Assembly (NCBI RefSeq): GCF_964340395.1
Contig: NC_135557.1
Coordinates: 13,774,161 to 13,817,660, forward strand
DNA from: Glandiceps talaboti
Taxonomy: Eukaryota > Hemichordata > Enteropneusta > Spengelidae
Direction: 5' to 3'
DNA length: 43,500 nt
Shown here: positions 11,166-22,400 of the stretch, in pieces
Layout: every line of letters starts with the position of its first letter
How positions within the stretch are numbered: position 1 is the first letter of the stretch
Made by a program: the position numbers and the translations under genes
Notes under the pieces: generated by a model
Told to the model about the DNA's origin: nothing
Databases searched by the model: none
What the model saw: the letters and a program-made list of their open reading frames with translations, nothing else

Positions 11166-13127
11166 TCAATATGTCCCCAGCCTCAGGGACAATAAAGTTA
11201 CTGATACCAACAATAAAACGCGTGATTGACGCCCTCTTGAGGATGATATTTGCAAACAAAGTGTTTTAAACATTTCTAAATATTTCGGAAAACAAAAAAA
11301 GGGTGTATTGAAAGTGGCGATCCCTAAAGTGGTGATATGTACAATGTGTACCAGTACGCACTATTTTACAAAGTGTGATATAAATATATACTGATATCGC
11401 CTGCAGGTTAAAACTCGGTGAGGTCACACTGTCCTGTAAAAACTTACAGTGAAGTAGGGTATGTCTCCAAATCAAAGTTGTTCGTTTGTTTCTGTATTAT
11501 TTTGACAGTTGGTCAGTTATAGTTGTCTCTACTTTCCTTGCTTTGCTGCTACCTATATCATTGTAGCTTTTCGTGGATTTTTTACTTGTGTCAGTATAAT
11601 CTATGTGTCTATGTAGATCCTGCCAATGCAATTTAAGAAAATTTCATGTTTTCTATGACGAATAAAGTTCTTATATTAAATGCTCATTATTTTGTGAACA
11701 CTACGGGAATTAGCAAACCATCACTGCGATAAAGCATACGTCGTAAACCAGCTTTGTACGACGTGTATCACTTTTAATGAGTTGTAATCAGTTCTTGAAC
11801 GTTCAACTACTGAAACTGATTTCGCAATTTCTAATCAACTACGGTTTAGATCTCTCTTTTATCTTCAATCCACGCCCTACTGTACCATCAAAGGGTCATA
11901 CCATAATATTATACAAAGCCTTTGATAAACAACAAAACATGCTGCAAGTAGTGAAAGTCTTGTTAGGGCCACGTATTCTCACAATAGTTTTGTTTGCACC
12001 TGTTTTTCAATAGATACCCTCGGTGTCCTCCACGGGGTTCAATGATTTTGTGTGATCGGGGTGAGTTTGACCAGCTTTATTTAATCATTTTTGACAAACA
12101 GCTAGCAGAGTCTTACATCTCGAAAGACCAATGTCCATGTAATTTATTTTATCAATATGACTATCTTAGTAACCTGACACCTCGGTTTCCATTGTCGTAT
12201 ATACATTTAACCAAGGCACCGCGCTATCATCCAATCACATCTACCACACGGCAACAACAATAGTTTTAGTTTGTGGATATCTTAGTTTGCCGGTAGCTTG
12301 ATTTCCGTAGTAGTAGTAGTATGATAAGTAAGTGCAAGTTCAACATCGTCAAGCGTCATACTTACTCTGGACCAATTCAAAGGGAAACGTACTTTTGCTT
12401 GGATTGCCGTTTTCCTAAAGAAAACGTAACACGAATGATGGTACTACAAATACTATAAAGGGTGCACATCAACATGTCCTGTAAAATCTTAATTTTTAAC
12501 CATTACTAGCCATTTATCTTCGATACAAAATATCCAGAGAAGCATAGACGTTAGTTAAATCAATCATGGCCAAAATGACACGACGATTTTCCTAGATTGT
12601 TATCAGCTACACCAATAACTCAGTGGCCATGGGGGCTAAATATAAAGGATACACAACGAGGCAAAGTGGTAGAAAATAGCACAAACGATAAAATAGTCAA
12701 GGTTATTTGTGAGGGCGCTGTTTACCTTGCGATAGTAACTCGCAGTCATTCTTTGTGTTGTAGTACAAATCCTCTTCGCAAGTTTTCAGACCGGGTATCT
12801 TTGCTAGGGACTATTGCATCATGGGATATAGCAGAAATAGAAATGTATTATGGCTGAACACTGAATATTCGTGAGTACAAAATGATAATACAATTTAGTA
12901 TGAACCAGCTGTTTCGTGTTGTGACTTTTTTTTAAAATCAAAGTTAATTCATCGTACTAAAATGAATCGAAGTTCTATCGATTAGTGATAATAGTCAATA
13001 ATACTTCCGTGCAGTATAAAAAAAACAGCGGGACCATTTCGATCGCTAGGTTGCTTGTGAATTGCTCTAACTGTTGTTCAAACCGACTGTCCGGCAATGT
13101 CTGAGGACGTACACGTATTCTGGTCTG
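11166..13127. other. Intergenic region between inverted repeats, no gene recognised
   Basis: The open frames here are short and unconvincing. A block at 12180-12378 resembles the start of intron 2 of the Ly6-like gene (36085-36262, same strand), including the splice-donor complement ACTTACTCTGGAC. A block at about 11836-12010 weakly resembles about 37905-38065. The motif GAGGGCGCTGTT at about 12711 also occurs in a related context at about 10400. Confidence 0.45.
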
Positions 13128-13255
13128 GTCGACCTTGCTAAGGATAACGATTTTTATGTTGAAGGATATAATTTGGGTTAATTTCACAGTCTGTTAGGTC
13201 TTAAAATAGATATCATTTTCGGGACTGTTTAATTCTTTTGCACTTTTGAATGTTC
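13128..13255 (-). repeat. Right member of a dispersed inverted repeat pair
   Basis: Inverted partner of 11040-11165, as described there. The roughly 2 kb between the two copies has no convincing transposase-like open frame. Confidence 0.75.
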
Positions 13256-13280
13256 TAATATTTTACACTTTTTTCGGAGA

Positions 13281-13824
13281 AGCTTGCCCAAGCTGGTAAA
13301 CGAACTATTAAGATCAGTACTAGTGAGCCTGATCGCAAGGTTTCATGTTGAGATAAACATTTAAAAAAAAAAGATAACACACAAATATCACTTACACAGT
13401 GTGGGCTCTTTATTTTGTTAATGATATAAACAGTAACTGCATAAAAGAAACAGTTCAGTTGGCTGCTGACCATGGATTTTGTTTGGACTTCAAGAAATTA
13501 CATCTCATGTCTGTTGTCATTGTAGTAGTGTGCATGCTGTTACTGATGATATATTTTGGGTTGAATTTGCTCTAGATGAAAGAAACTCATCATGATAAGA
13601 TAATTACAATTTGTTATAAATGAGGAAAGAAAAGTGACATGTGTAGGAATTCCTACACGTGTCACTTTTCTTTCCTAATTTGTAACATGTTTATATCCTT
13701 AACTAAATAAAGAGTTGACACTGTGTATGTGATGTTTGTGTGTTATCTTTATGGTGGCTATCTCAACATGAAACCTTGTGATCAGGCTTCACTGATCTTG
13801 ATAATTTGTTAAACCTGGGCAAAG
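13281..13824. repeat. Nested inverted-repeat (foldback) element
   Basis: The outer arms are 13281-13418 and 13702-13824. The reverse complement of the left arm shares ATCTCAACATGAAACCTTG, TTGTGTGTTATCTTT and AATAAAGAG with the right arm. Between them is a second, nearly perfect palindrome with no spacer, centred at about 13650. Each of its arms is about 27 bp (AGGAAAGAAAAGTGACA...) with one mismatch and weaker extension to about 37 bp. No coding capacity was seen. A non-autonomous DNA transposon remnant is the likeliest explanation. Confidence 0.8.
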
Positions 13825-13860
13825 AGCCGTATATTGATGCTGATTGTACTGACTACTTCA

Positions 13861-13955
13861 TTAACCATTGTTGTATTCCCTTGAGTTATTCCAATGACAA
13901 CCCTTTTATTAACCATTGTTGTATTCCCTTGAGTCATTCCAATGACAACCCTTCA
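13861..13955 (+). repeat. 47-bp tandem duplication
   Basis: Two near-identical copies of ATTAACCATTGTTGTATTCC...CAATGACAACCCTT lie back to back, differing at about one base. Confidence 0.85.
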
Positions 13956-14372
13956 ACGTTTTATTGTTGGTCTTTTCACTGACCGTTCTTGGTTATCACA
14001 GTGTACGTTGTATTTATGTATTTGAATCTTATCAACAAATCTGATAAAAATAATAATTATTATCATTATATTATAAAGAATATTTGTAATACGCCGAATC
14101 TCTGTATTTGGGCTCCAGGCGTAGAGGCAATGTAGAAATTACTGCATGGTAAAGGGAAAAGTGTTTTGTTTTATTTGTGTCTGTATTTGTTTATGCTAAT
14201 CATATATTCTCTAATTTTTTTAGTAGTATATGTATATATCATCGGTTATCAACCTGACGTTTGCTTTCATATCAAATTCACTTTACCATAACCAGTCTGA
14301 TGTAGCAATACCACCGGGCTCAATTCCTTAATATACCTTTATTTCCTTTGTGCAGGCTTTTACTTATTTTTT

Positions 14373-14600
14373 GTGATTCTGAGAATGACAATCAAACGTC
14401 AATGTACGAAGGAAATAAAGCAATCGAGCCGCCTACATCAAATATTTTTCTCACATCTGAACAACATCACAGAACAACCCTCTTTTCAATCACCCCATGT
14501 CAACTCCAAGTCTCTAACGTCTTCCCGTCGCTCTCTCAAGACTCATCTCTTCAAACGTAATCCTCAAACTTTCTCCATTTTCCAAGTATCCAATGTCTCT
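14373..14600 (+). mobile_element. Probable degraded 3' end of a non-LTR retrotransposon (LINE ORF2 C-terminus)
   Basis: The open frame contains SLTSSRRSLKTHLFKR, resembling the SFKSxLKTHLF segment found near the C-terminus of many LINE reverse transcriptase proteins (L2/CR1/Rex1-like). It runs directly into a tetranucleotide microsatellite, as LINE 3' ends often do. No reverse transcriptase core is present. This rests on one short motif and is tentative. Confidence 0.35.
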
Positions 14601-14607
14601 GTAGTCA

Positions 14608-14610
14608 CTT

Positions 14611-14698
<88 letters not shown>

Positions 14699-14703
14699 TT
14701 ATC

Positions 14704-14785
<82 letters not shown>

Positions 14786-14895
14786 CGTCCGTCCGTCCGT
14801 CCGTCCGTCCGTCCGTCCGTCCGTCCATCCATCCATCCATCAATCTATTCATTTATTTATATTGTTATTTATTTATACTTTTAATTAATTAATAA

Positions 14896-14933
<38 letters not shown>

Positions 14934-14950
14934 CGATTGCCCCCCCCCCC
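14608..14950 (+). repeat. Compound microsatellite (TCTA)n-(TCTG)n-(TCCG)n-(TCCA)n-(TTGA)n-poly C
   Basis: Consecutive blocks each differ from the previous one by one base in the repeat unit: TCTA to about 14700, TCTG to about 14778, TCCG to about 14824, then TCCA. A GATT/TTGA run and a C10 tract follow to about 14950. Confidence 0.95.
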
Positions 14951-15189
14951 TTTTTGTATGAGGGGTTCACTAAGCATATTAGGAGCAGCACCAACAGAAA
15001 AATAAAATGCATATGTACTAAAAAGAGGCACTATCCACAGGGTATTGGGAGCAGGCTTCGTTGATACAAGTCAAACATTTGGCTTAGAATAGCCTACCTG
15101 CGCTTACCTGTAGACTTCATGGACTATCGTTACTTACATTATTCCAGCTATAGTCGTTAAGATCTACAGATAGGGCGTAGTCTGACGAC

Positions 15190-15255
15190 CGTGTTCGATT
15201 TTACACTACTTTATCTTCACACATTACGTAGTGTAAAATCGGAACACAGGTGTCA
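15190..15255. repeat. Stem-loop inverted repeat
   Basis: GTGTTCGATTTTACACTAC pairs with GTAGTGTAAAATCGGAACAC after a loop of about 19 bases, with one unpaired base. Weaker complementarity continues outward (TGACGACC against GGTGTCA). It may be a small MITE. Confidence 0.75.
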
Positions 15256-15987
15256 GGAACTAGACTAACAGATATGCTAAGCTTGTAAGAACCGACGGCG
15301 TTATACTAAACAAGACACTACGCATCGTTAACATCGACGAGGTCTTTTCGTACTTCGAATCGCATCATTTTATTTTCCGTACATCTGTGAGTAAATCGTT
15401 GGAATAAAATCAGTAAAACCGTAATTAAGTGGTCGGCGAACTGCGTAATCAACTCTTTATCTTCACTGGAATCTGTAAAAAGCGCCACTTTTTTTTCAAA
15501 CTACTTGTAAAAGAAAGATATCCCAAGCCTAGCTCATCAAAGTTTGTAGTTGCACACCATGAATGCATTATTACCTATTATATTATAGCATTACCAATTC
15601 CAGTGAATTTTGTGACGTCATCGCTGTACATTATTACTGATAATGTACTCCGTTATTGGGCATCGCGGCCCCGGAACGAGCATAACAATACAAGCTTATT
15701 TGTTCTGTTTCTTCGTACGACTAGGTATTTTTTCGAAATGTATGTTGTTACTTATGATTGTCATTTCCACTGTTTAAAAATACAACGCATTCATGAAACA
15801 AATTTGTGTTCACAGCAGTTCATTGAAGTGTATATGTGTGTGTACGTGTACGTACGTGTGTCGCTATGATTAGTATTCAGCTTCCGGGCCGAACATGGCA
15901 GACGATGTTCAGCGCTGTGTATATTATACGTTGTTTTGCGTTTCTCGGTCTACAAATTCACTGGAATTGGCAAAACTATAAAATAAT

Positions 15988-16131
15988 AACAATAATGTAC
16001 GTCCTCCTAGTCCATAATGGACTCAAGCAAACTTTGCACTCCATAATGGGCTCGGCTGTCGCCTCGCCCATTATGTCGTTCAAAGTTTGCTTTCGTCCAT
16101 TATGGGCTGGGAGGGCGTACATTATTGTTTA
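15988..16131. repeat. MITE-like near-perfect palindrome
   Basis: Two arms of about 68 bp (15988-16054 and 16063-16131) are inverted copies with about eight mismatches and a loop under ten bases. Each arm carries two copies of a CCATAATGG-type motif around AAGCAAACTTTG. The outer ends are AACAATAATGTACG and its inverted copy. No open frame of note was seen. Confidence 0.85.
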
Positions 16132-16221
16132 AATATAATGTTGATGCTATACAATGAAGTGAAGCTATTACACATTTTTTTTTATTAGTCATGTCTAACT
16201 GTATCGCATTGATACATGTAC

Positions 16222-16869
16222 ACTTACTAAAATGTTGATAGGAAAATACAGTCTATCATCTTTGATGCATTTATTGAACTGCCGTACATATTCTTTAAAA
16301 GAGCACACATCCTTTGGATAACACATCGTTTTGTTTTTGCTTTAGACTGACTAACATTACCTGACATTGGCGGACAATTTGAAGGGTGGCCTTTCATGTA
16401 TTCTCAAACCATTATAGTGGTCTGAGATAAACTTGAATGAATACCCCATTTCCAAACTTTGAGCTTGAACTTGGGCCTCCCAAAAAGACCCTGACACTAT
16501 TCTGTACAACCCATCCGATGGAGGATGTTGAGCTAGCAAGTAATATTGATCGTCGGTAAATTGCGAGTCTTTGGAACAGGTTTCGGGTGGAGGGTCTAGA
16601 CCCTGTGTAAAGCTGCCTACTGTTGTTCATCAATAATAGAGTTGTGATTTTTTTATAATTTAAAAAAAAAAAATACAGTTGCTGCTATCGATTTTTTTTT
16701 GTACTGGACATAATGAGTTGAATAAAACAGGTGATCGTTGTTCACTGTGTAAAGTGCACTGATATCCAGACAGTAGAGCGTTTCTATCTGATAGATTTGA
16801 AAAAGCTGATTCAGCTGACTCCAATTTAGCTTGATCAATGTTCTTTACAGGGTGACACAATGTGACCAA
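16222..16869 (-). pseudogene. Decayed coding stretch, possibly histidine acid phosphatase-like C-terminus
   Basis: On the minus strand three protein-like segments lie in one reading frame but are split by stop codons. They are 16869-16690 (NIDQAKLESAESAFSNLSDR...), 16602-16361 (...DGLYRIVSGSFWEAQ, then FISDHYNGLRIHERPPFKL) and 16338-16222 (CYPKDVCSFKEYVRQF...). The YNG segment followed by a Cys-Pro/Cys block loosely recalls the C-terminus of branch-2 histidine phosphatases such as PXYLP1. The gap between the last two segments (21 bases, GT...AG, with three stops) is far too short for a normal intron. Conservation of one frame suggests an intronless or processed pseudogene. The family assignment is weak. 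Confidence 0.3.
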
Positions 16870-17405
16870 TCAATGTTACAATTTACGGTTTTGTCCATTA
16901 CAGTGCTTACAAAAGAAAATTACATGGCTCACAACACATCTGTTACTTCACAGAGCTCAGTTTGCTGCATGCCACTACTTGATATTTACTAAATTTATTT
17001 AGTCTTGTATAGAATCCTTTCCTTTCTAACATTTGGGGTTCCAAACCATAGTCACCGATGCCCGCCATTGCTTGGCAAGGATGTTGAAGAAGAGGAGGAT
17101 ATGACGTCACGAATTTTCAAAATGACCACTAGAGGTCAGGTCAAAATCAGCAACGTGGCAATATACATGAACATGAAAAATCGGACGGTAAGATTTCATT
17201 GAAATGTATCCAGATGATAATTAAATGCAATAAGTGACACAAATCAATTGTCAAATATCTTATCAATCAATAAAGTCAATTGTTCTTCCGGTGACCTCCT
17301 CTAACGCGACCTCAATATAGCAACAGATACTCCGGGTCCTAAAATTACAAAAAACTTCTAACGCCATGCTAAAAAAAGAGAGGGCATTTTAATGATGGCC
17401 GTCAA

Positions 17406-17472
17406 TCATACATACATACATACATACATACATACATACATACATACATACATACATACATACATACACAGT

Positions 17473-17504
<32 letters not shown>

Positions 17505-17592
17505 TACATACATACATACATACATACATACATACATACATACATACATACATACATACATACATACATACATACATACATACATACATCTA
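17406..17592 (+). repeat. (ACAT)n-(GACA)n-(ACAT)n microsatellite
   Basis: Tetranucleotide runs with a central GACA block at about 17473-17503. Open frames here are repeat translations. Confidence 0.95.
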
Positions 17593-17893
17593 ATTGAAAG
17601 TACTGCGGTTTGTTTTTACATTTAGTTCACTCACATCTAGCCAATTAAGATTCAATTAGATTAAAATTGAAAGTATATCAAACCAAGTTCATTATATCCA
17701 TTTGGTACTGTTTCTCTTCCTTAATTGCCAATATGTATATTAAAACCTTAAGCGTTTGCAGAAATACCTCAATCATTTATGTATGTTTTATATATATAGA
17801 CCCCAAACACATATGTATTAGCTTCAGTGATTGGGCTTTATGCCTTTTATGGAAATTCCCCTAAAAACCATTACAATCACACGATTTCGATCG

Positions 17894-18148
17894 TGTGTAG
17901 CAATCGATTCTCATTTGCATTATCATTTGCATGCCGGTATGAATAATGGACTCGGTTTTGCACTGCAGTATACAGCTAGTATGCGCGCGCACCAGTGCAA
18001 GTTATCTCTTGGTACACATGAAATAATTTGAAGGTGTTATACACTGGTAACATACTGACAGCAAGGAAAGCCGTTATGTTGCTGAAAACCACGATAAGAA
18101 CGAGGATGATAAAATGGTTGGTGGTCGTTCTCAGTTTTCTCTGTAGTC
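17894..18148 (+). repeat. Truncated 5' copy of the GT31 duplication unit
   Basis: This block matches about 26160-26402 and, with a deletion, about 19285-19516. It holds the 5' flank (ATTTGCATGCCGGTATGAATAATGG, CACTGCAGTATA, CGCACCAGTGC), the leader and the first codons up to the signal anchor. Homology stops after CTCTGTAGTCTA. Confidence 0.88.
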
Positions 18149-18261
18149 TATCTCGTGTATCTTCACTGACATCTGACAAAACAACTGATGTTGAACTTGA
18201 AGCTTGTCAACAATATTATAGTTGTACCGTGGAAGTTGTTGATATTCTATGCCTGTACTGA
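18076..18261 (+). pseudogene. Truncated GT31-like gene: membrane anchor only, with unrelated 3' extension
   Basis: The ATG at 18076 is equivalent to the starts of the two full genes. The first 25 or so residues are nearly identical to theirs (MLLKTTIRTRMIKWLVVVLS...), giving a basic N-terminus and a hydrophobic anchor. The frame then enters unrelated sequence (SRVSSLTSDKTTDVELEAC...) and ends at a TGA at 18259-18261 after 61 residues. No glycosyltransferase module remains. It is most simply a broken paralogue. Because the start, leader and anchor are intact, a short membrane or secreted peptide cannot be excluded. Confidence 0.7.
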
Positions 18262-18967
18262 ATACTTTCCTAGCACAAACACGGTATTTTTTTAAAAAAC
18301 GAGTTCCATGAAATTCATATGACATTGCCCTTCTCGCTCAGCATACCATAAATCGAAACCACAATACAGTGTTACTGGCACCATATGTTAGGAAGAGACA
18401 CCAAATTTGAAGATGTTGTCAGTCGATGTGTAACAATAAATTGAATAATGTGTGGTGGCGATACGAAAATCGTCCATACACACATTACGGGAAAAAAACT
18501 CAAAGGACAGAAAAAATACTCAAGACATATAACACCACAAAATATGATGATAAATTCACAAGGAATACATCTAAATCGGTTTCAATAACTTTAAAATTGA
18601 TTAACACGTCAAAAAATGACGACAAAATACATTTTAGGGTCACAAAGCTAACTTACTTAGTTGTGCTGTAAACAGCTGGAGACGCAAAACGTCGAAGTTC
18701 TTTGTTGTACTGTCAAACATTGCGCAGTGGAATCGCGTTTATCATCTTGTCGGAGTAAGATAGGACTATGGATTATCAAAATAGTTCGTTGAATCGATAA
18801 TTTATAACGTTTTAAGTACAATTTTCGGCAATTATAAATGACGATCGCGCTACGCCACTTATGTCGGCGGCAGCCCTGTTGTTTTTTACAGAGTGATTGT
18901 TTGAAATCATTTCCTCCAACTAAGTTGCCGCAAAGGTCGTATGCTAAAACACAAGTGAATAAGTATG
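18262..18967. other. Spacer between truncated copy and duplication unit 1
   Basis: About 700 bases with no homology seen to either unit and no recognised gene. Confidence 0.5.
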
Positions 18968-19152
18968 TTCTTCACCCGAATCTCACCCTGCTGACCAACT
19001 AATGAATGCTGGGCATTTTTATTGCGCCATAATACTTAACACCGTATTTGTTGTTGTGTTTGGTCAATAATGCTAGTCAACGAAATAAATTTGTATCAAT
19101 ACAAAACGTACCACCGCTCCATTACCCACACCTGTTACATTTATAGAGCTGG

Positions 19153-19160
19153 TATATATA
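19153..19160 (+). promoter_or_regulatory. Candidate TATA element upstream of GT31 gene 1
   Basis: GAGCTGGTATATATACTA is conserved upstream of both full genes. It lies about 290 bases before the ATG, so a 5' UTR of roughly 250 bases would follow. There is no direct evidence for the transcription start. Confidence 0.35.
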
Positions 19161-19444
19161 CTATACTTGAAAATGTTTGATGGGCATTGCTATCACGCTG
19201 TTTAGTTCAGGTGTTATATTGAAATAATTTATATTTAAACTAATATTGATATGTGCTGATAAGCTATTGGCACACAGCAATATGTAGCAAATATTTGCTT
19301 GTTATTTGCATGTCTGGCACTGCAGTAATTATCAATCATATGCGCGCGCACCAGTGCAAGTTACTAGTATATTCTGGTACCTATTGTATAATTAGAAGGT
19401 GTAACAGTTATACACTGGTAACACTAACAACAAGGAAAGCCGTT

Positions 19445-22400
19445 ATGTTGCTGAAATCCATGATAAGAACGAGGATCATAAAATGGTTGGTGGTCGTTCT
19501 CAGTTTTCTCTGTAGTCTAAACATTGGATGGCTTGTGTACAAATTACACATACAAGACCAGCGGATCCATGGTGTCCTGAAGTCAGGACAGTTGTACGCT
19601 CAACGAGAAAACCAGGACGAATATGTAAATCGCCCCATCGCCAACAATGGAAATGAGTACGTAACTTCATTAGAAAAATGTATCCATTCCAAATCAGACC
19701 AGTTTGTACTCGTAGCTGTCTTTTCGCTATCGAACGATTTTGAACGCCGTCAAGCCATTCGCCACACATGGGCACATGCACACTATTTGCCAAATGACCC
19801 CAAAGACTTGTCAGTTGTTGTTCTCTTTTTTGTTCCTCGACTCTGTTGTCATGTCAACGACTACATACAAAACAGTTCAGCAGTAAGAGATGAAATACAT
19901 AGTTACGGGGATGTTATTTACACCAATGGAAGTTGTGAAGACAGCGCAAGAATGACAGTACTAGAATGGGTCAATGATGAATGTAGCGAAGCAAGATATA
20001 TGTTATTCGTTAATGATGGATGCATAGTATCGTCGGACAATTTAATATCGTATCTGCATCATTGCCAGCAAGATCTCTACGTGACTAGTCACCGCCATCA
20101 GCGATTTCAGCCCATTACGACATTACCCATATCACAATCACAATCACAAAGTACACATCACATGCTTCTTTCAATGAGTGTTATTGAGAAGTTGGCTAGA
20201 GGTTATTCAAAGATCATCGATAAGAACATCACGTTGGAACTGCTTGCTGAAACTAGTAACATTAGCATTACTTTACATCAAGGTTTCGAGGTAAATGTAT
20301 CTGGTAAATTTTGTCAGCTTTCACACCTAATAACGGCCAGTGAACTCTCGCCAGATGACGTAAAAATTATCTGGAATCGATATCAAAAATATGGCCCCAC
20401 ATTCTGTAAATTCGTCAACGATGCGAACTTAACACTTGCAAATGCAGAAGACAAACGCACAAGTCATCAGATCGCATATGTCACCAACTCACCATATTTA
20501 TGTTTTGATAAAACAGAAAGAGACACTGGAAATAATTCAGTTTTAATATTAATAATGTCCAACCACAAAGATTCCAAACAACGTTATGCAATTCGCAGTT
20601 CCTGGGGTAGTGTGCATGAAATCAAAGGAATGAGGTTGAACATTCTGTTTGTTGTTAAAATATCAGAAGAAAGTGATTTTGTTGGAAAATTGGAATATAA
20701 GAAGTACCGCGATATGTTATATCTAAAGCTTGGTAACGGGACAAATACTGACACAATGGGACTAATGACAGCTCTTAAATGGGTAAACACTCACTGTCCT
20801 ACCGCTTCGCATATTCTTGTGACGCAAGACAATACTTTAATACTTACAAATAATGTCGTCAGCTTTTTAAAGAGCGCACCTAAACGCCATTTCGTCTTAG
20901 GGACGTTAGTAAATGACACCAGACCGAACAGAGGCCCGCATTCACCAGGCTATATTAGTGAAAGCGATTGGTCTGGTGAGTTTTTCCCGCCTTATCCAAA
21001 TTCCAGTGCCTACATCATGTCAGTAGATGTAGTGTCCGATATACTTCACCAATTGTCACGACAACAATTATTCGACATTCCAGCCAAAATTTTCCTGGGA
21101 ATTCTACTACACAAAGAACACATAGTACCGCAGTTTTCGCATTTGTTCTTAGACCACAATGAAGAAGGTAAAGTACACCTTTTTTCGATGTCATTTCAAA
21201 ATACTCAACAAATGTCTTCTACCTGGCAGGCTATTGTTACAAGATGGAAGGATAACGTAAATTGTGAAGAGGGGATGAGCTTCTTTGTAAATGACACGTC
21301 ACATTTGTCTTTGAAACAGTTATCTCAACAACGTCGACTTCAAGACGATGCTCACCGTCGATTCAATTTTGATTTCACTATCAACAATCCTAGTGCATGT
21401 AAGCGTGGTCGTGAATTTGACGGTAAATCATCAACACCAACGGTCAGTCTTCTAGTCGGAGTCATGTCGGCAACAGGGAACACAAAAAAACGAGCCATCA
21501 TACGGAAAACTTGGGGAGACCCGGAATATACTGACAAGATTGGCAATAGTAAAATAACTATTTTATACTTTGTTGGGAGACCGAAGTCACCAACACTACA
21601 AAGACAACTCGAGACAGAAAATGATGAACATGGTGACGTCATCCAAGCCAGTTTTGAAGATACATACAGAAACCTGACATTAAAGTCCGCCTCTCTAATT
21701 AAATGGAGTGCTACCTATTGCACTCAATATGATTACGTCATCAAAGCCGACGAAGACGTATACACAAATTTGCCAAATATCGTGACGTTGTTGAGTTCGG
21801 CGCCAAGAGAATCATTTTACTTTGGTGACAGTCGGGTCATCACTCCACCAGTACGTGACGTAAAAGACAAATGGTTTACCCCAAAGGAAGTATGGCCTTA
21901 TAATACCTATGTACCTTACAATATGGGAGGGCTCTATGTTCTGTCTTTAGATGTTGCTAGAATGGTGCGTACTGCCACGTCAACCATCCCGTTCATTCCG
22001 TGGGAGGACGTCTTCATGGGTACAACTTTATATTGTTTAGGCATCTCGCCATTTCCACATTTTGCTTTTGATGTCTCAAACGGACCAACAACGACTTGCG
22101 GTTTAAAGCTTCGTGCGTCCTCACATCGTGTTGACCCATATACCCTACTAAAACAATGGACGCAAATTAGAGCTTGCGAGAAGAATCCTACGACTTGTCG
22201 GTGCTCTAAAGACGACCAACTATACGGCAATCGTTACGTCATTCAACCATTAAAACCACTACCTCCAAACATAGCACAATTGAAATTGGAACACTTCAAC
22301 ATTTCTAGTCACGTGATATCAAAGATGGAGGAAGCGGACCGTGATTTACTTATCAATACGCCCTCAATTTGTGTAGGTAAAAATGACGTCGACATTTTGA

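Noticed and set aside
15429-16132. Overlapping plus-strand frames of 146 and 98 codons
   Set aside because: No recognisable domain, and the second frame runs through the MITE-like palindrome.
19253-19444. N-terminal extension of GT31 gene 1 in the same frame
   Set aside because: It begins at GTG, is not conserved in gene 2, and would put residues before the signal anchor. The shared ATG at 19445 is better supported.
19500-19793. Minus-strand frames under the GT31 genes (also 20584-20790, 21352-21642, 21934-22230 and the copies in unit 2)
   Set aside because: They are shadows of the long plus-strand coding region and appear in both copies only because the copies are nearly identical.
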